Below, one piece after another: positions 33,788 through 41,962 of a DNA stretch of 64,000 nt. The translations under genes and the position numbers were made by a program. Within the stretch, counting starts at the first letter, position 1. Every line of letters begins with the position of its first letter. The notes under the pieces were generated by a model. That model saw nothing but the letters and a program-made list of their open reading frames with translations, was not told where the DNA came from and ran no database searches. Source of the DNA: Afipia sp. (GTDB lineage: Bacteria > Pseudomonadota > Alphaproteobacteria > Rhizobiales > Xanthobacteraceae); contig JANINQ010000021.1 of NCBI GenBank assembly GCA_024508675.1, positions 434,001-498,000 of the forward strand, written 5' to 3'.

Positions 33788-34600
33788 TCAGTTCGAACCG
33801 TCCGCGAATTTCGGCGCGCGCTTCTCGATGTTGGCGCGCACGGCTTCCGTCTGGTTGGGCGATCCCATCAGCCTCATCTGCTCGACCGATTCCGCCAGCA
33901 GCGACGGGCCAGGATTGCTCATGGAAAGATTGTTCAGCATCCGCTTGATCGCGCGAATGGCATCCGGGCTCTTGCCCGCGATTTCGCGCGCCGCTTCCAG
34001 CGCCGCCGCGCGGGGATCATCGCAAACACGCGTCGCGAGGCCATAGCTCATGGCCTCCTGCGCGGAGAAGATACGCCCGGTGAAGGTCAGATCGCGCAGG
34101 ATGTCGTCACGCACCAGGGTGGCGAGAATGGGGGTTCCCGCCATATCAGGCACCAGCCCCCATTTGATCTCCATGATCGACATGCGCGCATCCGGCGCGA
34201 GGTAACGCATGTCGGCGCCGAGCGCGAGCTGGAAGCCGCCGCCGAAGGCAACGCCATGCACGGCTGCGATCACCGGCACCGGCAATTGCCGCCACCCCCA
34301 CACCGCCTGCTGCGAATGATTGGTCAGGCCGTGCGTGCGCTTGGCGAGATCGCGCAGATCGCTGCTGCCATCGCCCATTGCGGCAAAACGCCCCATATCG
34401 AGGCCGGCGCAGAAGGCGCGCCCCTCGCCGGACAGCACCACCGCACGCAGGCCTTTCTCGTTCCTGAGCTGGGCTGCCGTATCCACCAGCGCGTTGAACA
34501 TGGCGGCGTCCAGCGCATTCATCTTGTCGGCGCGGACCAGCCGCACGTCGGCGACCCCGTCAGACATCGAAACCGTAATGCGGTCGTTGGCGGCGGACAT
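33788..34600 (-). CDS. Enoyl-CoA hydratase/isomerase (crotonase) family protein
   Basis: A 270-residue crotonase with ADKMNALDAAMFNAL at the start and oxyanion-hole segments GRAFCAGLDMGRF and VHGVAFGGGFQLAL. A WGLVPDMAGT segment replaces the usual catalytic Glu pair at one position, so isomerase, dehydration or hydrolase activity cannot be excluded. It leads a two-gene unit with the acyl-CoA synthetase and diverges from a 2,4-dienoyl-CoA reductase-like gene across 107 bases. That gap holds an AT-rich palindrome, so both directions may share control. Confidence 0.85.
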   Translation of the reverse strand: MSAANDRITVSMSDGVADVRLVRADKMNALDAAMFNALVDTAAQLRNEKGLRAVVLSGEGRAFCAGLDMGRFAAMGDGSSDLRDLAKRTHGLTNHSQQAVWGWRQLPVPVIAAVHGVAFGGGFQLALGADMRYLAPDARMSIMEIKWGLVPDMAGTPILATLVRDDILRDLTFTGRIFSAQEAMSYGLATRVCDDPRAAALEAAREIAGKSPDAIRAIKRMLNNLSMSNPGPSLLAESVEQMRLMGSPNQTEAVRANIEKRAPKFADGSN

Positions 34601-34655
34601 GGCGTTCTCCCTTATTGTTCTGATCTCTTCTCTTTACAGGTTTAGAGCATGCTGT

Positions 34656-34676
34656 TTTAATTAATCAACTAACTAA
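34656..34676. promoter_or_regulatory. AT-rich imperfect palindrome between divergent beta-oxidation genes
   Basis: TTAATTAATCAACTAACTAA (34657-34676) is an imperfect palindrome (14 of 20 positions match its reverse complement) in GC-rich DNA between the crotonase and dienoyl-CoA reductase-like genes. Read on the minus strand, 34673-34656 matches 13 of 18 bases of the perfect inverted repeat at 25747-25764. A shared operator for a fatty-acid-responsive regulator is the likeliest reading. Confidence 0.5.
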
Positions 34677-34707
34677 TGAAGAAAAACCGATCAGGGAGGG
34701 TTGCACC

Positions 34708-35580
34708 ATGTTCACAGACCGTCTTCTCGCGGGCCGCAAAATCCTGGTGACCGGCGGCGGCACCGGCCTTGGCAAGGCTATGGCGGCAAAGTTCCTAAGT
34801 CTCGGGGCGGAAATCCATATTTGCGGCCGCCGCAAGGGCGTCTGCGAGGACACCGCCGCCGAACTGATGAAGGCGCATGGCGGCAAGGTGACAGCCCATG
34901 GCGTCGATATCCGCGACGCCGCCGCCGTCGATGCCATGATCGAGGACGCGTTCAAGGACGGCCCCCTCACCGACCTGATCAACAACGCCGCCGGCAACTT
35001 CATCTCGCGCACGCAGGACCTGACCCCGCGCGGCTTCGACGCCGTCGCCAATATCGTGATGCACGGCACGTTCTACGTCACTCACGCAGTCGGCAAGCGC
35101 TGGATCGCCGGCGGTCATCGCGGCAATGTCGTTTCGATCACCGTCACCTGGGTGCGCAACGGCAGCCCCTATGTCGTTCCCTCTGCCATGAGCAAATCCG
35201 CGATCCACGCGATGACCATGTCGCTGGCGACCGAATGGGGCCGCTACGGAATCCGGCTCAATACCATCGCACCGGGAGAAATTCCGACGGAAGGCATGAG
35301 CAAGCGCATCAAGCCAGGCGACGAGGCTGGCGCGCGAACCATCGCAATGAATCCGATGGGCCGTGTCGGACGGATGGAAGAATTGCAGAATCTTGCAACC
35401 TTCTTGATTTCCGGCGGCTGCGACTGGATTAATGGCGAGACCATCGCCATGGACGGCGCACAGGCTCTGGCCATGGGTGGTAATTTCTACCAGCTGCGCG
35501 ACTGGAGTGACGCTGACTGGAAAACTGCACGTGACGCCATCATGGCGCAGAACGAAAAGGACAAGGCGAAGCGTTCATAA
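34708..35580 (+). CDS. 2,4-dienoyl-CoA reductase-like SDR
   Basis: A 290-residue short-chain dehydrogenase. It has TGGGTGLG (cofactor), an Arg pair after the second strand (CGRRK) that favours NADPH, and NNAAGNF. Instead of YxxxK it has SxxxK (Ser159, Lys163), in the segment YVVPSAMSK. This matches the 2,4-dienoyl-CoA reductase (DECR) branch, where Ser and Lys sit in this way and the catalytic Tyr lies 15 residues before the Lys; here that position is Trp148. The C-terminal WINGETIAMDGAQ also fits. The enzyme would reduce 2,4-dienoyl-CoA during oxidation of unsaturated fatty acids. Strong GGGAGGG ribosome site. Confidence 0.82.
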   Translation: MFTDRLLAGRKILVTGGGTGLGKAMAAKFLSLGAEIHICGRRKGVCEDTAAELMKAHGGKVTAHGVDIRDAAAVDAMIEDAFKDGPLTDLINNAAGNFISRTQDLTPRGFDAVANIVMHGTFYVTHAVGKRWIAGGHRGNVVSITVTWVRNGSPYVVPSAMSKSAIHAMTMSLATEWGRYGIRLNTIAPGEIPTEGMSKRIKPGDEAGARTIAMNPMGRVGRMEELQNLATFLISGGCDWINGETIAMDGAQALAMGGNFYQLRDWSDADWKTARDAIMAQNEKDKAKRS

Positions 35581-35618
35581 GCGCTCGCTGCAAAAGCACC
35601 ACAAAAGGGAGAAACTGA

Positions 35619-36848
35619 ATGCATTTTTCGAAACCGCTGCACGTTGCCGTGGCCGCAGGGTTCCTGGTTGCGGCGACCGGCACCGCGATGGCCCAGAAAA
35701 AATACGATACCGGGGCAACCGATACAGAAATCAAGATCGGCAACATCATTCCCTACAGCGGCCCCGCCTCCGCCTATGGCGTCGTCGGCAAGGCGATGGA
35801 AGGCTACTTCAAGAAGGTCAATGACGACGGCGGCATCAACGGCCGCAAGGTCAATTTCATCTCCTATGACGATGCCTACAGCCCGCCAAAGGCTGTCGAG
35901 CAGACGCGCAAGCTGGTCGAAAGCGACGAAGTGCTGCTGGTGTTTGGCGCACTCGGCACGCCATCGAACTCGGCGATCCACAAGTATATGAACTCGAAGA
36001 AGACGCCGCACCTGTTCCTCGCCACCGGCGCGACCAAGTGGAACGATCCGAAGTCGTTTCCCTGGACCATGGGCTGGCTGCCAAGCTACCAGAGCGAAGC
36101 GCGCATCTATGCGAAGTATCTTCTGAAGGAGAAGCCGAACGCAAAGGTCGCCGTGCTTTATCAGAACGACGACTTCGGCAAGGATTACCTCAAGGGCGTG
36201 CAGGACGGCCTTGGCGACAAGAAGTCCATGATCATCGCCGAGGAAAGCTATGAGCTGTCCGAACCGACGATCGATTCGCATATCGTGAAGCTCAAGGCGC
36301 TCAATCCGGACGTCCTGCTGATCTTCACCACGCCGAAGTTCGGCGCGCAGACCATCAAGAAGGTCGGCGAACTCGCCTGGAAGCCGACGCTCATCATCAC
36401 CAATGTCAGCGCCTCCACCGCAACCGTGATGAAGCCCGCCGGTTTTGAAAACGCGCAGGGCGTGATTTCCGCAGCCTACGCCAAGGACACGTCCGATCCG
36501 CAGTGGAACGACGATCCCGGCATGAAGGAATACAAGGCGTTTCTCGCCAAGTACGTTCCGGAAGCCAATGTCGCTGATAGCTCTGCCCTCACCGGCTACA
36601 ACATGGCGCAGACCATGGCCGCGGTGCTGAAGCAGTGCGGCGACAATCTCACCCGTGAAAACGTCATGAAGCAGGCGGCCAGCATCGCTGGCATCCAGCA
36701 GGGCGGTCTCCTGCCGGGCGTGCTGATCAAGACCGGGCCGAACGACTTCGCTCCCATCGAGCAATTGCAACTGATGCGCTTCAAGGGCGAGCGCTGGGAG
36801 CTGTTCGGCGAGGTCCAGGACGGCGAAGCCTCCAGCGTCAAGCGCTGA
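35619..36848 (+). CDS. Branched-chain amino acid-type ABC transporter substrate-binding protein
   Basis: A 409-residue periplasmic binding protein with a signal peptide (1-25, cleavage after AMA). The type I fold of the LivK family is seen in IKIGNIIPYSGPASAYG, RKVNFISYDDAYSP and YQNDDFGKDYLKG. No permease or ATPase gene is adjacent, so it may feed a system elsewhere, for example the livHM pair at the window start. It sits 38 bases after the dienoyl-CoA reductase-like gene, and an amidase gene follows 121 bases later. Aromatic or amide compounds are as likely ligands as amino acids. GGGAG precedes the start. Confidence 0.88.
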   Translation: MHFSKPLHVAVAAGFLVAATGTAMAQKKYDTGATDTEIKIGNIIPYSGPASAYGVVGKAMEGYFKKVNDDGGINGRKVNFISYDDAYSPPKAVEQTRKLVESDEVLLVFGALGTPSNSAIHKYMNSKKTPHLFLATGATKWNDPKSFPWTMGWLPSYQSEARIYAKYLLKEKPNAKVAVLYQNDDFGKDYLKGVQDGLGDKKSMIIAEESYELSEPTIDSHIVKLKALNPDVLLIFTTPKFGAQTIKKVGELAWKPTLIITNVSASTATVMKPAGFENAQGVISAAYAKDTSDPQWNDDPGMKEYKAFLAKYVPEANVADSSALTGYNMAQTMAAVLKQCGDNLTRENVMKQAASIAGIQQGGLLPGVLIKTGPNDFAPIEQLQLMRFKGERWELFGEVQDGEASSVKR

Positions 36849-36878
36849 CCTGCGCTCCACGCTGACGTGACATGATCC

Positions 36879-36911
36879 GGCGAGGCGAAATCGGTTTAAT
36901 TTCGTCTCGCC
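36879..36911 (+). terminator. Strong hairpin after the substrate-binding protein gene
   Basis: A 13-bp stem with one G-T wobble (GGCGAGGCGAAAT and its complement) around a 7-base loop starts 31 bases past the stop. There is no T run, so it may stop transcription with help or protect the mRNA end. Confidence 0.5.
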
Positions 36912-36969
36912 ATTCAAATGCCTCCCGTTATATTGGCGTCAAAGCAGCCAACAAACGGGAGGCAATTTC

Positions 36970-38394
36970 GTGGAATCCAGTAAAGAACTCGTGCAGGCAA
37001 CGGCCTGCAATATCGTCGAACGGCTGCGCAAGAACGAGATTACACCCCACGACCTGCTCGACGCGCTGGAAGCCAGAATTCGCAAGGTAGACGGCGAGGT
37101 CAACGCCCTCCCCATTCTCTGCTTCGACCGCGCCCGCGACCACGCCGACACATTGATGAAAAAGCCGGTCGCCGAACGCGGCCTGCTGGCCGGCATGCCG
37201 GTGCCTATCAAGGACCTCACCGATGTCGCCGGCGTGCGGACCACACAGGGCTCGCCTATCTTCAAGGATGTTGTCGCCACCAAATCCAACATTGTGGTCC
37301 AAAACCTCGAGACCAACGGCGCCATCGTTTACGCGAAATCGAACACCCCGGAATTCGGTGCAGGTGCCCAGACCTTCAACGAGGTCTTCGGCGCGACGCG
37401 AAACCCGTGGAATCTGTCCCGCTCCGCGTCCGGCTCATCAGGCGGCGCAGCAGCGGCCCTCGCCAGCGGCACGGCCTGGCTTGCCCATGGCACCGACGTC
37501 GGCGGCTCGCTGCGCAATCCCGCCAGCTTCTGCGGTGTGGTCGGCATGCGCCCCAGCATCGGACGCGTGGCGCATTCGCAGGCCGCAAAGGTCGACCGCA
37601 CGCTGAGTGCGGACGGTCCGATGGCGCGCAATGTCGAGGATCTGGCGCTGATGCTGGACGCCATGTCCGGCGAACATATTGGCGATGCGCTGTCCCTGCC
37701 TCGCCTGCCGACATCATTCCTTTCCGCCGCGCGCTCCGGCGCAAAACCGAAACGCATCGCCTATTCCGCCGATCTCGGAATTTCCCCGGTCGATCCGGAA
37801 GTCGCCGAGATCACACGCAAGGCGGCGCAGCGCTTTGCCGAAGCCGGGGTGATTGTCGAGGAAGCCCATCCCGATTTCAAAGAGGCCGTGGAATGCGCGC
37901 ACGTGCTGCGTGCCTATGACTATGTGCTGACCAAGGGCAAGCTGCTCAAGTCGCACCGCGACCAGTTGAAGCCGGAAGTGATCTGGAACATTGAGGAAGG
38001 CCTCAAGCTGACGCTTGCCGACATCGAGCGGGCGGAAGCGCAGCGCGTGACCCTGATGAACCGGGCCATCGCCTTCTTCGAGACATACGACCTCCTGCTG
38101 TGTCCGACCACCATTGTTGCGCCGTTCCCGGTCGAACAGCGCTATCTCGCTGAATGCAACGGGGTAAAGTTCGACAGCTATGTCGGCTGGCTCGCCATCG
38201 TTTCGGCCATCACCATTGCCTGCTGCCCGGGCCTGTCGATTCCCTGCGGGTTCACCCGCGAGAACCTGCCGGTGGGATTGCAGATCGTCGCACCGCCGCG
38301 CGGGGAAGCGCGCGCGCTGGCGGGCGGGAAACTGCTCGAAACCATCCTCGGGCTCGGCGCCATCACGCCGATCGACCCGCGCAAGGGCAAGTAA
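36970..38394 (+). CDS. Amidase signature family hydrolase
   Basis: A 474-residue amidase with the Ser-cisSer-Lys triad. Lys lies in VPIKDLT, the linker serine in the Gly/Ser-rich SASGSSGGAAAA, and the nucleophile serine in GTDVGGSLRNPA. It hydrolyses a carboxylic amide to acid and ammonia and appears cytoplasmic. The start is GTG at 36970, 8 bases after GGGAGG. It follows a liv-type binding protein, so the pair may serve uptake and hydrolysis of an amide compound. Glutamyl-tRNA amidotransferase GatA is less likely, since gatB/gatC are absent. Confidence 0.87.
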   Translation: MESSKELVQATACNIVERLRKNEITPHDLLDALEARIRKVDGEVNALPILCFDRARDHADTLMKKPVAERGLLAGMPVPIKDLTDVAGVRTTQGSPIFKDVVATKSNIVVQNLETNGAIVYAKSNTPEFGAGAQTFNEVFGATRNPWNLSRSASGSSGGAAAALASGTAWLAHGTDVGGSLRNPASFCGVVGMRPSIGRVAHSQAAKVDRTLSADGPMARNVEDLALMLDAMSGEHIGDALSLPRLPTSFLSAARSGAKPKRIAYSADLGISPVDPEVAEITRKAAQRFAEAGVIVEEAHPDFKEAVECAHVLRAYDYVLTKGKLLKSHRDQLKPEVIWNIEEGLKLTLADIERAEAQRVTLMNRAIAFFETYDLLLCPTTIVAPFPVEQRYLAECNGVKFDSYVGWLAIVSAITIACCPGLSIPCGFTRENLPVGLQIVAPPRGEARALAGGKLLETILGLGAITPIDPRKGK

Positions 38395-38415
38395 GCTTGC
38401 AATCGGCAGGCCCTC

Positions 38416-38451
38416 ATGAAACATAACGCGCTCATCACCGACGAGGACTAA
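38416..38451 (+). CDS. Possible 11-residue leader peptide before the sulfhydrylase gene
   Basis: An ATG at 38416 opens an 11-codon frame (MKHNALITDED) whose stop TAA is followed directly by the ATG of the sulfhydrylase gene (TAAATG). A GCAGG stretch lies 6 bases before it. The arrangement would couple translation of the two. Very short, so chance is possible. Confidence 0.3.
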   Translation: MKHNALITDED

Positions 38452-39747
38452 ATGGCCGCGCCCAAACCTCCCGCATTCGATACGCTCAGCCTGCATGCGG
38501 GCCAGCATCCCGATCCCGTCACCGGCTCCCGCGCCGTGCCGATTTATCAGACGACATCGTATGTCTTTCAGGATGCCGATCACGCCGCGGCGCTGTTCAA
38601 TCTTGAGCGCGCGGGCCATATCTACACACGCATTTCCAACCCGACCATTGCGGTGCTCGAAGAACGCCTCGCCGCGCTGGAAAACGGTGTCGGCGCGGTC
38701 TGCACCGCAAGCGGTATGGCGGCGCTGCATCTGGCCATCGCCACGCTTCTCAATGCCGGCGATCACATCGTCGCCTCGGCCTCGCTCTATGGCGGCACCA
38801 TCAATCTTCTGACCCATACGTTACCGCGCTTTGGCATCACCACGACCTTTGTGAAGCCGCGCGACCTCGACGGCATCAAGGCTGCCATCAAACCGAACAC
38901 CAAGCTCGTGATCGGCGAAACCATCGGCAATCCCGGCCTCGAAGTGCTGGACATTCCGGCGGTGTCGAAGATCGCGCACGATGCAGGCATTCCGCTGCTT
39001 ATCGACAATACATTCGCGACCCCCTACCTCTCCCGGCCGATCGAGCTTGGCGCGGACATCGTGATGAATTCGATCACCAAGTGGATCGGCGGTCATGGCA
39101 TCGCCATTGGTGGCGTCATTGTGGACGGCGGGCATTTCGACTGGGAGAAGTCAGGTAAATTCCCGACGCTGACGACGCCCTATGCCGGCTATCACGGCAT
39201 CGTCTTCAGCGAGGAATTCGGACCACAGGCATTCATCATGCGCGCTCGCGCGGAAGGCTTGCGCGATTTTGGCGCCTGTCTGTCGCCGACAAATGCATTC
39301 CAGATTTTGCAGGGCGTCGAAACACTGCATGTCCGCATGCAACGCCATGTCGAGAACGCCGTCGCTGTTCTGGAATTTTTGAAATCGAACAAGGCCGTCG
39401 AGTGGGTGACACACCCTTCGCTCGACAACCACCCCGATCATGATCTCGCCAAAAAGCTGCTGCCGCGTGGCGCAGGGTCGATCATCACGTTCGGCATCAA
39501 GGGCGGCCGTGATGCAGGCCGCAAGTTCATCGAGGCGCTGAAACTCGCCAGCCACCTTGCGAATGTCGGCGATGCCAAGACGCTGGTTATCCATCCGGCC
39601 AGTACGACGCATCAGCAGATGAATGCGGAGCAGTTGAAGGTTGCGGGCATCGGCGAAGAACTGATCCGTCTTTCCGTCGGCATCGAAGCCGCCGAGGACA
39701 TCATCGGCGACCTCGGCCAGGCGCTGCGCTTTTCACAGAAGGCTTGA
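38452..39747 (+). CDS. metY: O-acetylhomoserine (thiol)-lyase, PLP-dependent
   Basis: A 431-residue Cys/Met-metabolism PLP enzyme. The phosphate-binding GMAALHLAIATLL, the IDNTFATPYL block and the PLP lysine in SITKWIGGHG are clear. It closes with HPASTTHQQ and RLSVGIEAAEDI, which are family signatures. The length of about 430 and the internal insertion (FSEEFGPQAFIMRARAEGLRDFGACLSP) point to O-acetylhomoserine sulfhydrylase rather than cystathionine gamma-synthase (about 390). It makes homocysteine from O-acetylhomoserine and sulfide. An alpha/beta hydrolase starts 3 bases after its stop, so the two are coupled. Confidence 0.9.
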   Translation: MAAPKPPAFDTLSLHAGQHPDPVTGSRAVPIYQTTSYVFQDADHAAALFNLERAGHIYTRISNPTIAVLEERLAALENGVGAVCTASGMAALHLAIATLLNAGDHIVASASLYGGTINLLTHTLPRFGITTTFVKPRDLDGIKAAIKPNTKLVIGETIGNPGLEVLDIPAVSKIAHDAGIPLLIDNTFATPYLSRPIELGADIVMNSITKWIGGHGIAIGGVIVDGGHFDWEKSGKFPTLTTPYAGYHGIVFSEEFGPQAFIMRARAEGLRDFGACLSPTNAFQILQGVETLHVRMQRHVENAVAVLEFLKSNKAVEWVTHPSLDNHPDHDLAKKLLPRGAGSIITFGIKGGRDAGRKFIEALKLASHLANVGDAKTLVIHPASTTHQQMNAEQLKVAGIGEELIRLSVGIEAAEDIIGDLGQALRFSQKA

Positions 39748-39750
39748 GAC

Positions 39751-40542
39751 ATGATTTTGACTGTGGACGGCGCGGAGATTTTCGCGACAACGGGCGGCAA
39801 GCCCTTCAATCCGGAACTTCCACTGGTGATTTTCCTTCACGGCGCCGGTTTCGATCATTCAATGTGGGCGCTGTTCAGCCGATGGTTCTCCCATCATGGC
39901 TACACCGTGCTGGCTCCGGATCTTCCGGGACATGGCAAGTCCAAGGGCGCGCTGATCCCGACCATCTCCGGCATGGCTGACTGGGTCATCAAGCTGATCG
40001 AAGCTGCCGGCGCAAAGAAGGCCGGCCTTGTCGGCCATTCGATGGGTTCGCTGATCGCGCTCGATGCCGCGGCACGTTATCCGGACAAGGTCTCCGCGCT
40101 GTCGCTGATCGGCGTCGGCGGCGCGATGCCGGTGTCCCCTGACCTGCTCAATGCAGCGAAGGACAACAATCACGACGCCATCGACATGGTGTCGATCTGG
40201 GGCTTTGGATTCGCAGCGGGCCTCGGCGGCTCGCAGGCGCCCGGCCTATGGATGCTCGGCGGCGGCCAGCGCGTGCTCGAGCGCGATGCGCCCGGCGTGC
40301 TGCACAACGATCTCGCCGCCTGCAACGATTACAAGACCGCGATGGATGCCGCAGCGAAGGTCACCGCGCCGACCACGCTTATTCTCGGCGAACGGGACAT
40401 GATGACCCCGCTGAAAGGCGGCAAGCAGCTTGCCGCCGCGATTGCGGGTTCGAAACCCGTCGTACTGCCGGGCGCGGGCCACATGCTGACGGCGGAACGG
40501 CCCGACGATGTGCTGAAGGCACTGATCGCGTCACATGCCTAG
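39751..40542 (+). CDS. Alpha/beta-hydrolase fold protein
   Basis: A 263-residue hydrolase with oxyanion motif FLHGAGFDHSMW, a DLPGHGKS loop, nucleophile elbow GHSMGS, acid in ILGERDMMTP and histidine in LPGAGHMLTAE. Such proteins include carboxylesterases and C-C hydrolases. Its start lies 3 bases after the metY stop. At 263 residues it is too short to be homoserine acetyltransferase MetX (about 370), so a direct role in methionine synthesis is not supported. Its 3' end overlaps that of the convergent livF gene by 12 bases. Confidence 0.82.
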   Translation: MILTVDGAEIFATTGGKPFNPELPLVIFLHGAGFDHSMWALFSRWFSHHGYTVLAPDLPGHGKSKGALIPTISGMADWVIKLIEAAGAKKAGLVGHSMGSLIALDAAARYPDKVSALSLIGVGGAMPVSPDLLNAAKDNNHDAIDMVSIWGFGFAAGLGGSQAPGLWMLGGGQRVLERDAPGVLHNDLAACNDYKTAMDAAAKVTAPTTLILGERDMMTPLKGGKQLAAAIAGSKPVVLPGAGHMLTAERPDDVLKALIASHA

Positions 40543-41238
40543 ATAAATGCGCCGCACGTCCGGATTGGCCTTGATGTCGGCTGCGGGACCGCTCATCACC
40601 ACCTTGCCGGTCTGCAGCACGTAAGCCCTGTCGGAAATCTCAAGGCTTTCCGACAGGCGCTGCTCGACCAGCAGGATCGTCACGCCGTTCGCACGAATCT
40701 GCTGCACCGCCTGGAAGATTTCATCGACCAGCTTGGGCATGATGCCCTGCGACGGCTCATCCAGCATCAGAAGGCGCGGGCGCGTCATCAGCGCGCGGGC
40801 AATCGCCAGCATCTGCTGCTCGCCGCCGGATAGCGTGGCTGCACGCTGCGAAAGACGCTCTTCCAACCGCGGAAACAGCTTGAACACGAATTCGAGCGGG
40901 CTGTCGCGATCTGGACTGCCGCGATGCAGATAGCTGCCAAGCCGCAGATTGTCGGCGACGCTGAGACGCGGAAACAGCCGCTTGTTCTCCGGCACGAAAG
41001 CCAGTCCCCGCGCGGTGACAAGATGTGCCGGAATGGTATCGATCCGCTCGCCGACGAAATTGACCGATCCCGATTTCGGCCGCTCCATTCCGGCGATGGA
41101 TTTCAGCAACGTCGATTTGCCCGCGCCATTCGCGCCTGCAACGGTGACAATCTCTCCGGAATCGACATTGATCGACACATCGGAGATCGCAATCAGGCCG
41201 CGATAGGCGGTGGTGAGGTTCGCAACATCAAGCAACAC
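40531..41238 (-). CDS. livF: Branched-chain amino acid-type ABC transporter ATPase LivF
   Basis: A 235-residue ABC ATPase with Walker A GANGAGKST, signature LSGGEQQML, Walker B LLMLDEPSQG and the short LivF-type C-terminus. It powers import with LivG. The start is GTG at 41238, overlapping the livG stop by 11 bases. It is the last gene of the operon livK(43936)-livH-livM-livG-livF. Its 3' end overlaps that of the convergent hydrolase gene. Confidence 0.93.
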   Translation of the reverse strand: MLLDVANLTTAYRGLIAISDVSINVDSGEIVTVAGANGAGKSTLLKSIAGMERPKSGSVNFVGERIDTIPAHLVTARGLAFVPENKRLFPRLSVADNLRLGSYLHRGSPDRDSPLEFVFKLFPRLEERLSQRAATLSGGEQQMLAIARALMTRPRLLMLDEPSQGIMPKLVDEIFQAVQQIRANGVTILLVEQRLSESLEISDRAYVLQTGKVVMSGPAADIKANPDVRRIYLGM

Positions 41239-41962
41239 GATGACGATCCCCCAGATAGGCTGCGATCACCTTTTCGTCGCGCACGACTTCCTTCGGCAGG
41301 CCTTCCGCCAGCACCTTGCCGAGATGCAGCACCACGGCACGATCCACCAGCGGCATGACAACTTCCATCACATGCTCGACCATCACGATGGTCACGCCGG
41401 TCTCGCGCACCTTTCGGATCAGCTCGACGCCCGCAGCGGCTTCGCTGGGTGTCAATCCGGTCAGCACTTCATCCAGCAGCAACAGCTTCGGCTCGGTGGC
41501 CAGCGCGCGCGCCACCTCAAGGCGGCGCTTCTGCGGCGGCGTCAGGTCCGCAGCGGATGAATCCGCATGCGCGGCAAGTCCGACATAGTCGAGAACATCC
41601 AGTGCCTTCGCCCGCGCCTGCAGCACGCCCGGGTAGCGCACGAACGCACCGACCGTGACGTTCTCCACCACCGACATGGAATCGAACGAACGCGGCACCT
41701 GATAGGTCCGCGCGATGCCGAGATTGCAGCGGTCCGCGGCGGGCAACGGGGTAATATCACGGCCATCGAATTCTATCACGCCGAAGGATACCGGAAACGC
41801 GCCTGCGATCAGATTGAACAGGGTCGATTTCCCCGCCCCGTTGGGACCGATCAGACCGAGGATCTCGCCGCGATAGACATCGAGGTCAATGGAATCATTG
41901 GCGACGAGACCATCGAAACGGCGTGTCACGCTGCGGCAAGTGATGAGCGGCTTGCCGGTCAT
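41228..41962 (-). CDS. livG: Branched-chain amino acid-type ABC transporter ATPase LivG
   Basis: A 244-residue ABC ATPase. Walker A is GPNGAGKST, with a LivG-type insertion between Walker A and the signature (IARTYQVPRSF). The signature is degenerate (LTPPQKRRLEVARAL, instead of LSGGQQ) and Walker B is LLLLDEVLTGL. The PPQ change at the signature is found in some LivG homologues, but whether it alters activity is unknown. Its start overlaps the livM stop in an ATGA arrangement. Confidence 0.9.
   Translation of the reverse strand: MTGKPLITCRSVTRRFDGLVANDSIDLDVYRGEILGLIGPNGAGKSTLFNLIAGAFPVSFGVIEFDGRDITPLPAADRCNLGIARTYQVPRSFDSMSVVENVTVGAFVRYPGVLQARAKALDVLDYVGLAAHADSSAADLTPPQKRRLEVARALATEPKLLLLDEVLTGLTPSEAAAGVELIRKVRETGVTIVMVEHVMEVVMPLVDRAVVLHLGKVLAEGLPKEVVRDEKVIAAYLGDRHRVA

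Noticed and set aside
39751-40542. Homoserine O-acetyltransferase MetX next to metY
   Set aside because: At 263 residues the hydrolase is about 100 residues shorter than MetX and lacks its lid region; only the generic hydrolase motifs are present.
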